From Hahella sp. HN01 (lineage in GTDB: Bacteria > Pseudomonadota > Gammaproteobacteria > Pseudomonadales > Oleiphilaceae): a stretch of 64,000 nt of DNA. Positions 1 to 9,175 of the stretch are shown in pieces; position 1 is the stretch's first letter; every line of letters starts with the position of its first letter. The stretch covers positions 279,141 through 343,140 of the forward strand of contig NZ_JAHMIN010000001.1 of assembly GCF_018986435.1 (NCBI RefSeq), given 5' to 3'. The position numbers were made by a program, and so were the translations under genes. The notes below the pieces were generated by a model. The model saw nothing but the letters and a program-made list of their open reading frames with translations, did not search any database and was not told the origin of the DNA.

Positions 1-757
1 CGGTCAAAATAAAATCCAATCCAAGCACAGCTAACGATGAATACACGACGGTCTTGGTCGTCGCAGAGCTGATGCCTTCAGAAGTAGGGACCGAATCATA
101 CCCCTGAAAAACGGCGATCCAGGTACACACGACGCCGAACACGATGCTCTTGATAATCCCGTTGAGAATGTCGTCGGAGAAGTCCACAGACGCCTGCATG
201 TTGCTCCAGAACGAGCCTTCATAGACGCCCAGCCACTCTACTCCCACCATTTTACCGCCCCAGACGCCCACCACGCTAAATATCATGGCCAACATCGGCA
301 TCGCGATAAACCCGGCAAGCAGTCGCGGCGCAATAATCTGCCGCAATGGGTCGACCCCCATCATTTCCAGGCTGGATAATTGCTCAGTCGCCTTCATTAA
401 CCCAATTTCAGCAGTCAGCGCAGAGCCGGCGCGTCCTGCAAATAATAACGCGGTCACTACCGGCCCGAGCTCACGCACCAGCGTCAGGGCGATCATCTGG
501 CCAATAGCCTGCTCTGAACCATAGTCCACCAAAATATTGTAGCCCTGAAGGCCAAGCACCATGCCAATGAACAGCCCGCTAACGACAATTATCACCAGCG
601 AGAGAACGCCAACTGAATAAAGCTGCTTGAGCAGTAGCGGCAAGCCTTTCATCCGTGGAGCGCCCAGTAACGACCCCACCAAAAATATTCCCGCCCGACC
701 TAGCGAGCCGAGCGAAAGCAGGGCGTTTCTACCAAGCCTTTGTAGAAAATCCAGCAT
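1..757 (-). CDS. mlaE: MlaE, phospholipid ABC transporter permease (3' end cut by window edge)
   Basis: Inner-membrane permease of the MlaFEDB complex, which moves phospholipids between the inner membrane and the periplasmic carrier MlaC to keep the outer membrane asymmetric. The reading frame runs from an ATG at 757 to the left edge without a stop, giving 252 codons; the family is usually about 260 residues, so only a few C-terminal residues are missing. Visible family features are the N-terminal [10 protein letters not shown] amphipathic start, the [21 protein letters not shown] block and a [12 protein letters not shown] segment, followed by hydrophobic helices. Its start lies inside the end of mlaF (29-base overlap), so the two are translationally coupled. 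mlaD and the other mla genes should follow beyond the edge. Confidence 0.93.
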   Translation of the reverse strand, partial: MLDFLQRLGRNALLSLGSLGRAGIFLVGSLLGAPRMKGLPLLLKQLYSVGVLSLVIIVVSGLFIGMVLGLQGYNILVDYGSEQAIGQMIALTLVRELGPVVTALLFAGRAGSALTAEIGLMKATEQLSSLEMMGVDPLRQIIAPRLLAGFIAMPMLAMIFSVVGVWGGKMVGVEWLGVYEGSFWSNMQASVDFSDDILNGIIKSIVFGVVCTWIAVFQGYDSVPTSEGISSATTKTVVYSSLAVLGLDFILT

Positions 758-1568
758 CCTGGTCTCCTCGTAACAAATCCTCCGCATAGTCTGTCGCGGG
801 AAAATGGAAAGGCACAGGCCCATCCGGCAAACCATTGAGGAACTGCTTGACGAAAGCATTCCCGCTGGAGCGCAATTCTTGTGGGCTACCCTGCCCCATC
901 ACCTTACCGTCGGCGACAATGCAAAGATGGTCCGTAATACTCAATGACTCCTGAATATCGTGAGACACAACCACACTGGTCAGCCCCAACGCATCATTGA
1001 GCAAGCGAATCAGCTGGACAATCACCCCCATAGCAATAGGATCCTGTCCAGTAAAAGGCTCATCGTACATCACCATTTCAGGGTCCATAGAGATAGCCCG
1101 CGCCAAAGCCACGCGACGAGCCATACCGCCAGACAACTCGCTTGGCATCAAATCACGCGCGCCGCGCAGCCCCACTGCGTGCAGCTTCATCAACACCAAG
1201 TCACGAATCATTGCTTCCGGTAGCTGAGTGTGGATCCGCAAAGGAAATGCGACATTCTCAAAGACATTGATGTCCGAAAAGAGCGCGCCGGACTGAAACA
1301 ACATTCCCATACGCTCGCGCAGTTCATATAGCTCTTTGCGCTTCAGCTTCGGCACATTAAAGCCATTCACCCAAATGTCGCCTTTGTCAGGCTTCAATTG
1401 GCCGCCAATCAATTTAAGTAGAGTAGTCTTGCCCGTACCGCTGGGCCCCATGATGGTGGTGACCTTGCCTTTGGGTATATCGATGTCTACGTTATCGTAG
1501 ATAAGCCTGTCGCCTCTGGCGAAGGTAAGCCCCCTGACTTCCACGTAATTGGAGGGGTTTTGCGTCAT
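729..1568 (-). CDS. mlaF: MlaF, phospholipid ABC transporter ATPase
   Basis: ATP-binding subunit of the MlaFEDB phospholipid transporter, acting on the cytoplasmic face of the inner membrane. The 279-residue protein has a Walker A motif GPSGTGKT at residues 41-48, an ABC signature LSGGMARR and a Walker B with [12 protein letters not shown], followed by the switch histidine in VVVSHD. It is first in the minus-strand mla operon and overlaps mlaE by 29 bases. In Escherichia coli the mla genes lie just upstream of kdsD in the same direction; here kdsD is divergent, so the two units have separate promoters in the 284-base gap 1569-1852. Confidence 0.95.
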   Translation of the reverse strand: MTQNPSNYVEVRGLTFARGDRLIYDNVDIDIPKGKVTTIMGPSGTGKTTLLKLIGGQLKPDKGDIWVNGFNVPKLKRKELYELRERMGMLFQSGALFSDINVFENVAFPLRIHTQLPEAMIRDLVLMKLHAVGLRGARDLMPSELSGGMARRVALARAISMDPEMVMYDEPFTGQDPIAMGVIVQLIRLLNDALGLTSVVVSHDIQESLSITDHLCIVADGKVMGQGSPQELRSSGNAFVKQFLNGLPDGPVPFHFPATDYAEDLLRGDQDAGFSTKAW

Positions 1569-1736
1569 CTAAAATCACCTTAATCGCCCAGTCCGCGTAA
1601 ACGCCCCCTTCCTGGAAGCATTAAGTATCCTAAAAACATAACCTTACGGCGGCTTTAGCGTTTCTGCCAAAAATAGCCTAAACAGCTGCGGAATATATCA
1701 GAAGATGTTTTAACTGCCCACATCTTTCCCGGCAAG

Positions 1737-1764
1737 TTGCAGCAGTCCCCGAGCGTCGTATAAT
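1737..1764 (+). promoter_or_regulatory. Probable sigma-70 promoter of the kdsD-lpt operon
   Basis: TTGCAG at 1737-1742 and a consensus TATAAT at 1759-1764 are separated by 16 bases, about 90 bases before the kdsD start. It is the only strong plus-strand promoter in the 284-base divergent gap with mlaF. The same -10 context, CGTATAATACGC, recurs before miaB at 32181. Confidence 0.6.
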
Positions 1765-1852
1765 ACGCAGGCCTCGCCGCTAATGATAAATTATTATGCC
1801 TGTCTGCGGCCAAGCTGACACTCAAACAAACCGACTCTGGAATGCTGCATTA

Positions 1853-2830
1853 ATGAGCCACCACGATCACGAATATATAAAAGCCGCCAAACGCACAATT
1901 GAAATGGAGCTTGAAGCAATTCAGGCGTTAACCAGCCGCATAGATGAGGCTTTTGTCAAAGCGTGCGACCTGATGCTTGAGTGCGAAGGCAGAGTTGTAG
2001 TGACAGGCATGGGAAAATCAGGCCACATAGGCAATAAAATTGCCGCCACACTAGCATCAACCGGCACCCCATCTTTTTTTCTTCACCCAGGGGAAGCCAG
2101 CCACGGCGATTTGGGAATGGTGACGCCCAAGGATGTCGTCCTGGCAATATCCAACTCAGGAAACACAGCCGAAATTGTCACCATACTCCCGCTACTTAAA
2201 CGCATGGGCGTACCGCTGATCAGCATGACTGGCAACCCTGACTCCACTCTTTCCCAAATTGCAGAAGCCAACATCGACGCCAGCGTCGTCACAGAGGCCT
2301 GCCCCCTTAACTTAGCCCCCACCTCCAGCACCACAGTATGTCTCGTATTGGGGGACGCCCTGGCGATAGCATTGTTGGAGGCGCGCGGCTTTACAGCGGA
2401 AGATTTTGCATTCTCACACCCTGGCGGAGCCTTGGGACGCCGACTACTTCTAAAGGTTTCCGATATCATGCATACAGGCGAGTCCGTTCCTGTTGTCAAA
2501 ACAGGCGCATCGCTAAGTGACTCCTTATTACAGATGTCACAGAAAGGCTTGGGCATGACTTGTATCGTGAACTCCGACGACAAGCTTCTCGGCGTATTTA
2601 CTGACGGCGATTTACGCCGCACTCTAGATAAAAACATTGATATTCGAAGCTGCGCCATTGATACCGTCATGACCGCAAACTGCCGATCTGTCACCAAAGA
2701 CATGCTTGCCGCAGAAGCCCTGGGCTTGATGCAGGAGAAAAAGATCAACGCCCTGCCTGTCGTTAATGCTGACAATAAAGTGATTGGGGCCTTCAATACA
2801 CAGGACATGCTACGCGCAGGAGTCATTTAA
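1853..2830 (+). CDS. kdsD: KdsD, D-arabinose 5-phosphate isomerase
   Basis: Interconverts ribulose 5-phosphate and arabinose 5-phosphate, the first step towards Kdo, the inner-core sugar of lipopolysaccharide. The protein has an N-terminal sugar isomerase (SIS) domain over roughly residues 30-180 (GMGKSGHIGNKIAATLASTG, then ISNSGNTAEI) and a C-terminal pair of CBS domains from about 205 to the end. I chose the ATG at 1853 (325 residues, usual family length, starting MSHHDHEYI) over an upstream in-frame ATG at 1796, which would add 19 residues unlike the family. Its TAA overlaps the kdsC ATG by one base. Confidence 0.95.
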   Translation: MSHHDHEYIKAAKRTIEMELEAIQALTSRIDEAFVKACDLMLECEGRVVVTGMGKSGHIGNKIAATLASTGTPSFFLHPGEASHGDLGMVTPKDVVLAISNSGNTAEIVTILPLLKRMGVPLISMTGNPDSTLSQIAEANIDASVVTEACPLNLAPTSSTTVCLVLGDALAIALLEARGFTAEDFAFSHPGGALGRRLLLKVSDIMHTGESVPVVKTGASLSDSLLQMSQKGLGMTCIVNSDDKLLGVFTDGDLRRTLDKNIDIRSCAIDTVMTANCRSVTKDMLAAEALGLMQEKKINALPVVNADNKVIGAFNTQDMLRAGVI

Positions 2831-3366
2831 TGTCGCCGTCTTTGACCGAGCAACAGACCCAAGCCTTACAAAAGATTAAACTCTTAGCGCTGGATGTAGA
2901 CGGCGTTCTGACAGACGGAACGCTTTATTTCGGCGAATCTGGCGAGCAGTTCAAACCTTTCTCCATACTTGACGGACTCGGCGTCAAGCTGTTGCAAAAC
3001 GCTGGAGTAACCGTCGCCATTATCACCGGCCGCAAGTCAGCCATGGTCGCCAAAAGAGCTGGCGACCTGGGCATTTTAGAGTTACTGCAAGGCCGCGAAG
3101 ACAAACTTGTCGGACTCAATGAGATTCGAGAAAAGCTTGGTTTAGAGCTGAATGAATGCGCCTATGTCGGCGACGACCTTCCTGATCTGGCTGCCATTCG
3201 CAGTTGCGGATTTGGCGTTACTGTGCCTAACAGTCACTGGTTTGTTCGCCAACACGCCACCTACTGCACCTCAGCCCAAGGCGGCAAAGGCGCGGTCAGA
3301 GAGGTGTGCGATATGATTCTGGCGGCGAAAGGCCTGCTCCACACCTCCTTGGAAGCCTACCTGTAA
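2830..3366 (+). CDS. kdsC: KdsC, Kdo 8-phosphate phosphatase
   Basis: HAD-family phosphatase that removes phosphate from Kdo 8-phosphate to give free Kdo. The 178-residue protein has the nucleophile motif LDVDGVLTDG (Asp22 and Asp24), a threonine motif in AIITGRKS and the late VGDDLPDL motif, and it is the short, cap-less, tetramer-type length. Start overlaps kdsD by one base; lptC begins five bases after its stop. The Kdo synthase kdsA and transferase waaA are not in the window. Confidence 0.95.
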   Translation: MSPSLTEQQTQALQKIKLLALDVDGVLTDGTLYFGESGEQFKPFSILDGLGVKLLQNAGVTVAIITGRKSAMVAKRAGDLGILELLQGREDKLVGLNEIREKLGLELNECAYVGDDLPDLAAIRSCGFGVTVPNSHWFVRQHATYCTSAQGGKGAVREVCDMILAAKGLLHTSLEAYL

Positions 3367-3370
3367 CTTC

Positions 3371-3949
3371 ATGACAGAACTCTTCAGACAATACAGCAAA
3401 TGGCTCTACGCGGCTTTGGCGGCGTTTCTGGTTATTTATCTGGTCGCTTATCAGGACGAAGCAAGCGTCCCCTTCTTTGAGGAAGAACCACTCCTGAAAG
3501 ACGAACCTGACGCATTTGTCATCAACGCGGTTTACACCACCTACAACAAAGAGGGCGCACTCACCAGCCGCCTGCAAAGCCAACTGGCGAAGCACTATCC
3601 CGATACAGACACCGGCGTACTGACTCGCCCCAATCTGGAGATCTTCCAGCAAGGGGAGAAAAGCTGGCATGTGGAGTCTCTGGAAGGCGAACTGCTGATC
3701 AAGCAGGACACTCTGAAACTGCGTGGAGACGTGGAAGTAAATGGAGCCTCCAACGACGGCGCGCCGATTCTCATGCAAACGCAAGCGCTCGACTACAACA
3801 ACAAGTCACGCTTTATCAGCACCGATCAACCCGTTAAGATAACTTCAAATATCAATCAGTTAACCGCTGTCGGAATGGAGGCGGACATTGATAAAAAGCT
3901 TATTGTATTACTTTCTCAGGTAACCGGCGTTTATGCACAACCCAAATAA
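3371..3949 (+). CDS. lptC: LptC, LPS export periplasmic bridge subunit
   Basis: Single-pass inner-membrane protein of the LptB2FGC complex that receives lipopolysaccharide and hands it to LptA. The 192-residue sequence has one N-terminal membrane segment (about residues 11-26, rich in Leu/Ala/Val) followed by a periplasmic beta-jellyroll domain. Identification rests on this layout and on its place between kdsC and lptA. Its end overlaps lptA by 17 bases, so translation is coupled. Confidence 0.9.
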   Translation: MTELFRQYSKWLYAALAAFLVIYLVAYQDEASVPFFEEEPLLKDEPDAFVINAVYTTYNKEGALTSRLQSQLAKHYPDTDTGVLTRPNLEIFQQGEKSWHVESLEGELLIKQDTLKLRGDVEVNGASNDGAPILMQTQALDYNNKSRFISTDQPVKITSNINQLTAVGMEADIDKKLIVLLSQVTGVYAQPK

Positions 3950-4457
3950 ACTATTCACCGCGGCGCTGTTATTGGGCCTTATTTTCGCCCCGCTTAGCCA
4001 TGCATTGGACCTTCTTAACGGCAGTGACGAACCGGTGCGCATCAAAGCGGGACGCTGGGAGAGAGACGGCCAGAAAGGCATCGACACCTATATCGGCAAT
4101 GTCGTTATTACCCAGGGCAAATCCAGCATCGAGGCGGACAAAGTCATTTTATACACCGACGACAATGGCATCAGCCGCTTCCAGGCGACCGGCAAACCCG
4201 CTCATTTAGTGCAGTTTGACCAAGAAAAACAAACTGAAACTCACGCTTACGCAGAAAACATGGACTATGACCGCAGCCAGAGTAAAGTCGTTATGCGTAA
4301 CCATGCACGCATTCTTCAGGACAACAGCTCAGTGGAAGGCGAAGAAATTATTTATTTCACAGACAAGCGTTTAGTCACGGCAAAGGGAGCCTCATCGGGC
4401 AATCAAACCGAGCAGGTTGAAATTATCTATCATCCGCCCAAATCTAATAAACAATGA
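3933..4457 (+). CDS. lptA: LptA, periplasmic LPS transport protein
   Basis: Periplasmic beta-jellyroll protein that polymerises head to tail to form the bridge carrying lipopolysaccharide to the outer-membrane LptDE. The 174 residues begin with a signal peptide (Leu/Ala-rich core ending LSHA, cleavage expected before LDLL). The mature part has the OstA-like repeats [17 protein letters not shown] and [20 protein letters not shown]. It overlaps lptC upstream and shares an ATGA overlap with lptB downstream. Confidence 0.93.
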   Translation: MHNPNKLFTAALLLGLIFAPLSHALDLLNGSDEPVRIKAGRWERDGQKGIDTYIGNVVITQGKSSIEADKVILYTDDNGISRFQATGKPAHLVQFDQEKQTETHAYAENMDYDRSQSKVVMRNHARILQDNSSVEGEEIIYFTDKRLVTAKGASSGNQTEQVEIIYHPPKSNKQ

Positions 4458-5179
4458 GCACTCTCACCGCCAGAAACCTGGCCAAGGCCTACAAGAAACG
4501 GCCCGTAGTAAAAGATGTGTCCGTTGAAATTCGCAGTGGCGAAATCGTGGGCCTCCTCGGCCCTAACGGCGCCGGGAAGACTACCTGCTTCTACATGGTG
4601 GTAGGATTGATCCCCAGCGACAAAGGCAGCGTATTTATTGACGAAACGGAAATCACCGGCCTGCCTATGCACGGGAGAGCGCGCAAGGGCATTGGCTATC
4701 TGCCGCAGGAAGCTTCGGTCTTCAGAAAGCTGTCAGTAGAGGACAACATCTACGCCATCCTTGAGACCAGAGCGGACCTGAGCCGTAAGGAACGTAAGCT
4801 TAAGATGGAAGAGCTGCTGCAGGAATTTCACATCACCCATATTCGCAAAAGCCTTGGCATGAGTCTCTCGGGGGGCGAGCGTCGACGCGTGGAAATTGCT
4901 CGCGCGCTGGCTACGGAGCCAAAGTTTGTCTTATTGGATGAACCTTTCGCCGGGGTGGATCCTATTTCCGTCAATGATATCAAGCAGATTATTGAGCATC
5001 TCAAAAAGCGCGGCATCGGCGTTTTAATTACAGACCATAATGTGCGCGAGACCTTGGATATTTGTGAACGCGCCTATATTGTCAGTGAAGGATTTATTAT
5101 CGCAAGCGGCGCCCCAAGTGATATCCTTGCCAACCCAAAGGTTAGAGAGGTCTATCTGGGTGACCAGTTCAAACTTTAG
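4454..5179 (+). CDS. lptB: LptB, LPS export ABC transporter ATPase
   Basis: ATPase that powers extraction of lipopolysaccharide from the inner membrane through LptFG. The 241-residue protein has Walker A GPNGAGKT at 36-43, the signature LSGGERRR, Walker [14 protein letters not shown] and the switch histidine in ITDHNVRE. It starts within the lptA stop (ATGA). rpoN follows 116 bases later, the classical lptB-rpoN arrangement. Confidence 0.96.
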   Translation: MSTLTARNLAKAYKKRPVVKDVSVEIRSGEIVGLLGPNGAGKTTCFYMVVGLIPSDKGSVFIDETEITGLPMHGRARKGIGYLPQEASVFRKLSVEDNIYAILETRADLSRKERKLKMEELLQEFHITHIRKSLGMSLSGGERRRVEIARALATEPKFVLLDEPFAGVDPISVNDIKQIIEHLKKRGIGVLITDHNVRETLDICERAYIVSEGFIIASGAPSDILANPKVREVYLGDQFKL

Positions 5180-5295
5180 TTTAACCGGCGGCCTCCATCC
5201 AAGATGGACCCCAAGGCTCAAGAGCTTAGGATTAAAGCACCTAATAACTATGAAAAACTCACAAGATCTGTGCCTGAATCGGTGGTAAGCATCAG

Positions 5296-6798
5296 ATGGT
5301 TATGAAAACTTCATTGCAGTTAAAGCTGGGTCAACAGCTGACCATGACCCCGCAACTGCAACAAGCAATAAAACTTTTGCAGCTTTCAACACTGGATTTA
5401 CAGCAGGAGATTCAACAAGCGCTTGAGTCCAACCCCATGCTGGAAGTGTCTGAAGAAGACGAAACTCCCAACCACGTTCAGAACGATACGATCAGCGACA
5501 TGCTCGCCAATAACTCCAGCAAGGAGCGAACGCAGGAATCGGGCATGGATGAAGGAGGGTTCGCCGAAGAGGACAACTGGTCCGACTCCATTCCGAACGA
5601 CCTCCCCGTCGATACCGCCTGGGATGATGTCTTCCAGAGCGGATCAAGCAGCTACAGCGGCGGCGAAGATGACGAATACGACTTCGAATCCCGCAATAGC
5701 AAAGGCGAAACCCTGCAAGACCACCTTCTCTGGCAACTGAACCTTACCCCCATGTCCGACATTGATCGCATGATCGCTGTTGCGATAATTGATGCAGTCA
5801 ATACTGATGGCTATCTCTCTCTCACTCCAGACGAAATTCATGGCGGACTGCAAACTGAGGGGGAAGAAGAAATTGAGCTGGACGAAGTACGCGCCGTCTT
5901 AAAGCGAGTGCAGCAATTCGATCCTCCTGGAGTCGCCACTTGCAACTTGCAGGACTGCCTGCTGAGTCAGTTGAATCAACTGCCTAAAGACACCCCTTGG
6001 TTGGGGCAGGCCAAGCTGGTGGTCAGCCACTATATCAATCTGCTTGGCAACCGCGACTACGCCCAGTTGATGCGCCGCAGCCGCCTGAAAGAAGACGATC
6101 TGCGGGAAGTTCTCAAACTGATTCAAAGCCTGAACCCAAGACCGGGCGAAGGCATTCAGGAAAGCAATACCGAATACGTGGTTCCTGACGTTATCGTCAA
6201 AAAAGCCAACGGCCGCTGGCTGGTTGAGCTGAACCCTGAAATCGCTCCCAAGATTCGTATCAACCCTGGCTATGCAGGTTTGGTGAGACGCGCGGACAAC
6301 AGCTCAGACAACACTTATTTACGCGACCAGTTACAGGAAGCGCGCTGGTTTATCAAAAGCTTGCAAAGCCGTAATGAAACTCTGTTGAAAGTCGCTTCAC
6401 AAATCGTCGAACATCAACAAGGATTCCTTGAGTACGGCGAAGAGGCGATGAAGCCACTGGTGCTGCACGATATTGCGGAGGCGGTGGAGATGCATGAGTC
6501 GACGATTTCCCGGGTGACCACCCAGAAATACATGCACACTCCTCGCGGCGTATTTGAGCTGAAGTACTTTTTCTCCAGCCATGTCAGCACAGACACGGGT
6601 GGCGAGTGTTCTTCGACCGCTATTAGAGCTATTATCAAGAAGTTAGTCGCGGCGGAATCACCGAAGAAACCATTGAGCGACAGCAAAATTGCTGCGCTGC
6701 TTGGCGACCAGGGCATCAACGTCGCACGTCGCACGATCGCAAAGTACCGGGAGGCGCTTTCCATTCCGCCTTCCAATGAACGTAAGCGATTAATTTAA
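5296..6798 (+). CDS. rpoN: RpoN, RNA polymerase sigma-54 factor
   Basis: Sigma-54, which directs RNA polymerase to -24/-12 promoters and needs AAA+ activators to open them. The protein is 500 residues from the ATG at 5296. Region I carries the Gln/Leu-rich [34 protein letters not shown] start, region II is acidic (about residues 45-130), and the C-terminus has the DNA-binding helix-turn-helix and the RpoN box [11 protein letters not shown] second in-frame ATG at 5302 gives a start closer to relatives ([12 protein letters not shown]); neither has a strong ribosome site. A strong Shine-Dalgarno-like AAGGAGGAG sits just after the stop (6799-6807) with no clear ORF behind it. Confidence 0.97.
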   Translation: MVMKTSLQLKLGQQLTMTPQLQQAIKLLQLSTLDLQQEIQQALESNPMLEVSEEDETPNHVQNDTISDMLANNSSKERTQESGMDEGGFAEEDNWSDSIPNDLPVDTAWDDVFQSGSSSYSGGEDDEYDFESRNSKGETLQDHLLWQLNLTPMSDIDRMIAVAIIDAVNTDGYLSLTPDEIHGGLQTEGEEEIELDEVRAVLKRVQQFDPPGVATCNLQDCLLSQLNQLPKDTPWLGQAKLVVSHYINLLGNRDYAQLMRRSRLKEDDLREVLKLIQSLNPRPGEGIQESNTEYVVPDVIVKKANGRWLVELNPEIAPKIRINPGYAGLVRRADNSSDNTYLRDQLQEARWFIKSLQSRNETLLKVASQIVEHQQGFLEYGEEAMKPLVLHDIAEAVEMHESTISRVTTQKYMHTPRGVFELKYFFSSHVSTDTGGECSSTAIRAIIKKLVAAESPKKPLSDSKIAALLGDQGINVARRTIAKYREALSIPPSNERKRLI

Positions 6799-6913
6799 AA
6801 GGAGGAGTACAGGCATAAGACTTAAATCAAATAGTCACAAATTGGATGTGCTAGTATTTTTCATGGAAGTGCAAAATTCATAATGCACCGTATATTGGCA
6901 TTAGGAGCAAAGT

Positions 6914-7222
6914 ATGCAAATGAACATCACCGGACATCAAGTCGAGTTAACTGAAGCACTGAAAGACTACGTTAACAACAAGTTCGACAAGCTCGAACGA
7001 CACTTCGACAGTATCAGTAATGTCCAAGTTACGCTCTCCATTCAAAAACAGCGTCAGATTGCGGAAGCAACCATGCACATAAGCGGCGCTGACCTGCATG
7101 CCAATGCTGAACACGAAGATATGTACGCGTCAATTGACGCACTGGTGGACAAATTAGACCGCCAGATCCTCAAACACAAAGAGAAGCACGTTGATCGGAT
7201 GCACGGCGCATCCGCCAGATAA
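6914..7222 (+). CDS. hpf: HPF, ribosome hibernation promoting factor (short form)
   Basis: Binds the 30S subunit across the mRNA and tRNA sites and promotes inactive 100S ribosome dimers in stationary phase. At 102 residues it is the short gammaproteobacterial form, with the family beta-alpha-beta-beta-beta-alpha fold visible as MNITGHQVELTEALKDYVNN and the DMYASIDALVDKLDRQI helix. The start has a good AGGAG six bases upstream. It sits in the usual place between rpoN and ptsN, six bases before the latter. Confidence 0.95.
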   Translation: MQMNITGHQVELTEALKDYVNNKFDKLERHFDSISNVQVTLSIQKQRQIAEATMHISGADLHANAEHEDMYASIDALVDKLDRQILKHKEKHVDRMHGASAR

Positions 7223-7228
7223 CAGAAC

Positions 7229-7693
7229 ATGGCCCAAACCACACTAACTATTGAGTCAATTATCTCGCCCGCCCTCACACGCTGTGGGGTGTCGGGCTCG
7301 AGTAAGAAGCGCGTTCTCGAATATATCGCCAATCTGATTGCGCAACATTTTCCGTTTTTGGACGAGAACGCCATTTTTACCAACCTGATATGCCGTGAAA
7401 GACTCGGCAGCACTGGTATCGGCCAGGGTATAGCAATACCTCATTGCCGCCTGGAAAACTGCGACCGCATCATAGGGGCCTTGCTTACACTCAAGGACAA
7501 AATCCCTTTTGACGCCATAGACAACGAACCCGTGGACCTGCTGTTCGTTCTGATCGTGCCTCAAGAGGCCACCAGCGAACACTTGGACCTACTGAGCCAG
7601 CTGGCCCAGAAATTCAATGACCGTCGCTTCTGCGAACACCTGCGCGACTGTGACAACGACGAAACCCTGTTCAGGAGGGTGCTGGAGAAATAA
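7229..7693 (+). CDS. ptsN: PtsN, nitrogen-PTS EIIA protein
   Basis: Terminal phospho-acceptor of the nitrogen phosphotransferase chain (EI-Ntr, NPr, EIIA-Ntr), which regulates potassium uptake and other processes rather than moving sugar. The 154-residue protein has the active-site histidine at His72 in GIAIPHCRL; relatives often have Gly where this one has Cys73. It lies between hpf and rapZ. Its phosphate donor, NPr, is encoded two genes downstream; the first enzyme of the chain (ptsP) is not in the window. Confidence 0.95.
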   Translation: MAQTTLTIESIISPALTRCGVSGSSKKRVLEYIANLIAQHFPFLDENAIFTNLICRERLGSTGIGQGIAIPHCRLENCDRIIGALLTLKDKIPFDAIDNEPVDLLFVLIVPQEATSEHLDLLSQLAQKFNDRRFCEHLRDCDNDETLFRRVLEK

Positions 7694-7719
7694 TCCAGCT
7701 TCGATGGAAAGAGGAAGAC

Positions 7720-8580
7720 ATGAAGCTGATTATCGTAAGTGGTCGTTCAGGCTCCGGAAAAAGTACGGCGCTCCATGTCTTGGAGGATATGGGCTATTAC
7801 TGCATCGATAACCTGCCTATCGGTCTCCTCTCGCCTCTCACCCAAGAGGTGCTGGACCAGGGGAAAACCCAGAATCAGCAACTCGCCGTCAGCATAGACG
7901 CCCGCAATCTTTATAGGGACCTGTCGGATTTCCCGTCAATTTACGCCACTCTGCAGGCGCACAATATCGATGTGGAAATCATCTATCTTGACGCCAATGA
8001 CGCCACCTTGATCAAACGTTTTCATGCAACGCGTCGCAAGCACCCGCTCAGCAGTAAAAGCACATCACTGAAAGAAGCCATCGCCAAAGAGAAACAGCTG
8101 CTGGAGCCGATCGCCACCCTGGCGAACCTCTATATAGACACCAGCGATCTCTCCATTTACCAGTTACGGGATCAGGTTAAGATCAGGGTTATCGGGCATA
8201 AAACCCAGGAACTGGCCCTGCTCTTCCAGTCTTTCGGCTTCAAGCATGGCGTACCATCGGATTCCGACATGGTATTTGACGTGCGCTGCCTTCCCAATCC
8301 TTACTGGGACACCGCGCTGCGCGGCTACAAAGGCACTGATCAGGAAATCATCGAATTCCTAAAGCAGCATCCGGAACCGGAACAGATGCTGCAGCACATC
8401 ATCAGTTTTCTTGAGACCTGGATTCCGCACTTCCAGAACAGCAACCGCACCTATATGACGATCAGCATCGGCTGTACTGGCGGACAGCACCGCTCCGTCT
8501 ATATCTGCGAGTGCCTGGGAGAGCATTTCAAGAAAAAATATGATAATGTCCAAGTGCGCCACAAAGAGCTGGCGCAATAA
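7720..8580 (+). CDS. rapZ: RapZ, RNase adapter / nucleotide-binding protein
   Basis: In enterics RapZ delivers the small RNA GlmZ to RNase E and senses glucosamine 6-phosphate; outside enterics the family is conserved but less studied. The 286-residue protein has a Walker A motif GRSGSGKS at residues 8-15, the YLDANDATLIKRFHATRRKHPL block and the C-terminal SIGCTGGQHRSVYI motif. The start at 7720 follows a clear AGAGGAAG ribosome site. It lies between ptsN and ptsO, as in most gammaproteobacteria. Confidence 0.95.
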   Translation: MKLIIVSGRSGSGKSTALHVLEDMGYYCIDNLPIGLLSPLTQEVLDQGKTQNQQLAVSIDARNLYRDLSDFPSIYATLQAHNIDVEIIYLDANDATLIKRFHATRRKHPLSSKSTSLKEAIAKEKQLLEPIATLANLYIDTSDLSIYQLRDQVKIRVIGHKTQELALLFQSFGFKHGVPSDSDMVFDVRCLPNPYWDTALRGYKGTDQEIIEFLKQHPEPEQMLQHIISFLETWIPHFQNSNRTYMTISIGCTGGQHRSVYICECLGEHFKKKYDNVQVRHKELAQ

Positions 8581-8674
8581 GGTTTTAACAATAAGAAGCC
8601 ACTGTCGCTTAACAATTAAACCGGCCTGAATCCAACATTCAGGAAACTTCAATCTTTTATACTCATCGCGCCCC

Positions 8675-8944
8675 ATGATCCAGGAACAAGTCACTATTAT
8701 TAATAAGCTTGGCCTGCACGCCCGAGCGGCGGCCAAATTCGTGTCCACCAGCGGCCGATTCGCCAGTAAGATCAGAGTAGCCAAAGAAGGCCAGGAAGTT
8801 GACGGAAAAAGTATAATGGCGGTCATGATGCTCGCCGCCAGCAAAGGAACGCTTCTTACACTGAAAATAGAAGGTCCGGATGAAGAGGAAGCTTTTCACG
8901 CCATCAAGGCTCTGATCGAGGACTATTTCGGAGAGGGTGAGTAG
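8675..8944 (+). CDS. ptsO: NPr (PtsO), nitrogen-PTS HPr-like phosphocarrier
   Basis: Small phosphocarrier that passes phosphate from EI-Ntr to PtsN. The 89-residue protein is a complete HPr fold with the phospho-histidine at His15 in KLGLHARAA and the serine region at Ser46 in DGKSIMAVMML. It closes the ptsN-rapZ-ptsO group, 94 bases after rapZ. A GC-rich hairpin without a T-run (GGGGCG-CTT-CGCCCC, 8958-8972) follows the stop. Confidence 0.95.
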   Translation: MIQEQVTIINKLGLHARAAAKFVSTSGRFASKIRVAKEGQEVDGKSIMAVMMLAASKGTLLTLKIEGPDEEEAFHAIKALIEDYFGEGE

Positions 8945-9175
8945 CCCTATCGCTTTCGGGGCGCTTCGCCCCATCCCTTCCAGGCATGCCAAACAATACA
9001 AACCGCTTGAATAAAGTAAGACAATTCCCTGATTTTCCTTAGACTAATTTTCGTCTTAACTTACACTTTATAGTGGGCTCGCTTATACTGGCGCCACAAC
9101 GGCGCAGAGCCCGTCTCTGTATTTAATCCGGCAAATTCCTCGCTGCCCGTTGCGGGCCGCCCTAAACGCGGATGT

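Noticed and set aside
2083..2826. 247-codon open frame antisense to kdsD
   Set aside because: It lies wholly inside kdsD on the other strand, has no ribosome site or recognisable protein features, and is explained by the codon bias of kdsD.
6799..6913. Sigma-54 promoter before hpf
   Set aside because: TTGGCA at 6894 is suggestive, but no GC dinucleotide stands at the required distance for a -24/-12 element.
8945..9175. Possible magnesium riboswitch upstream of mgtE
   Set aside because: I looked for M-box-like paired segments and a terminator hairpin before the ATG and found only a GC-rich hairpin close to the ptsO stop.
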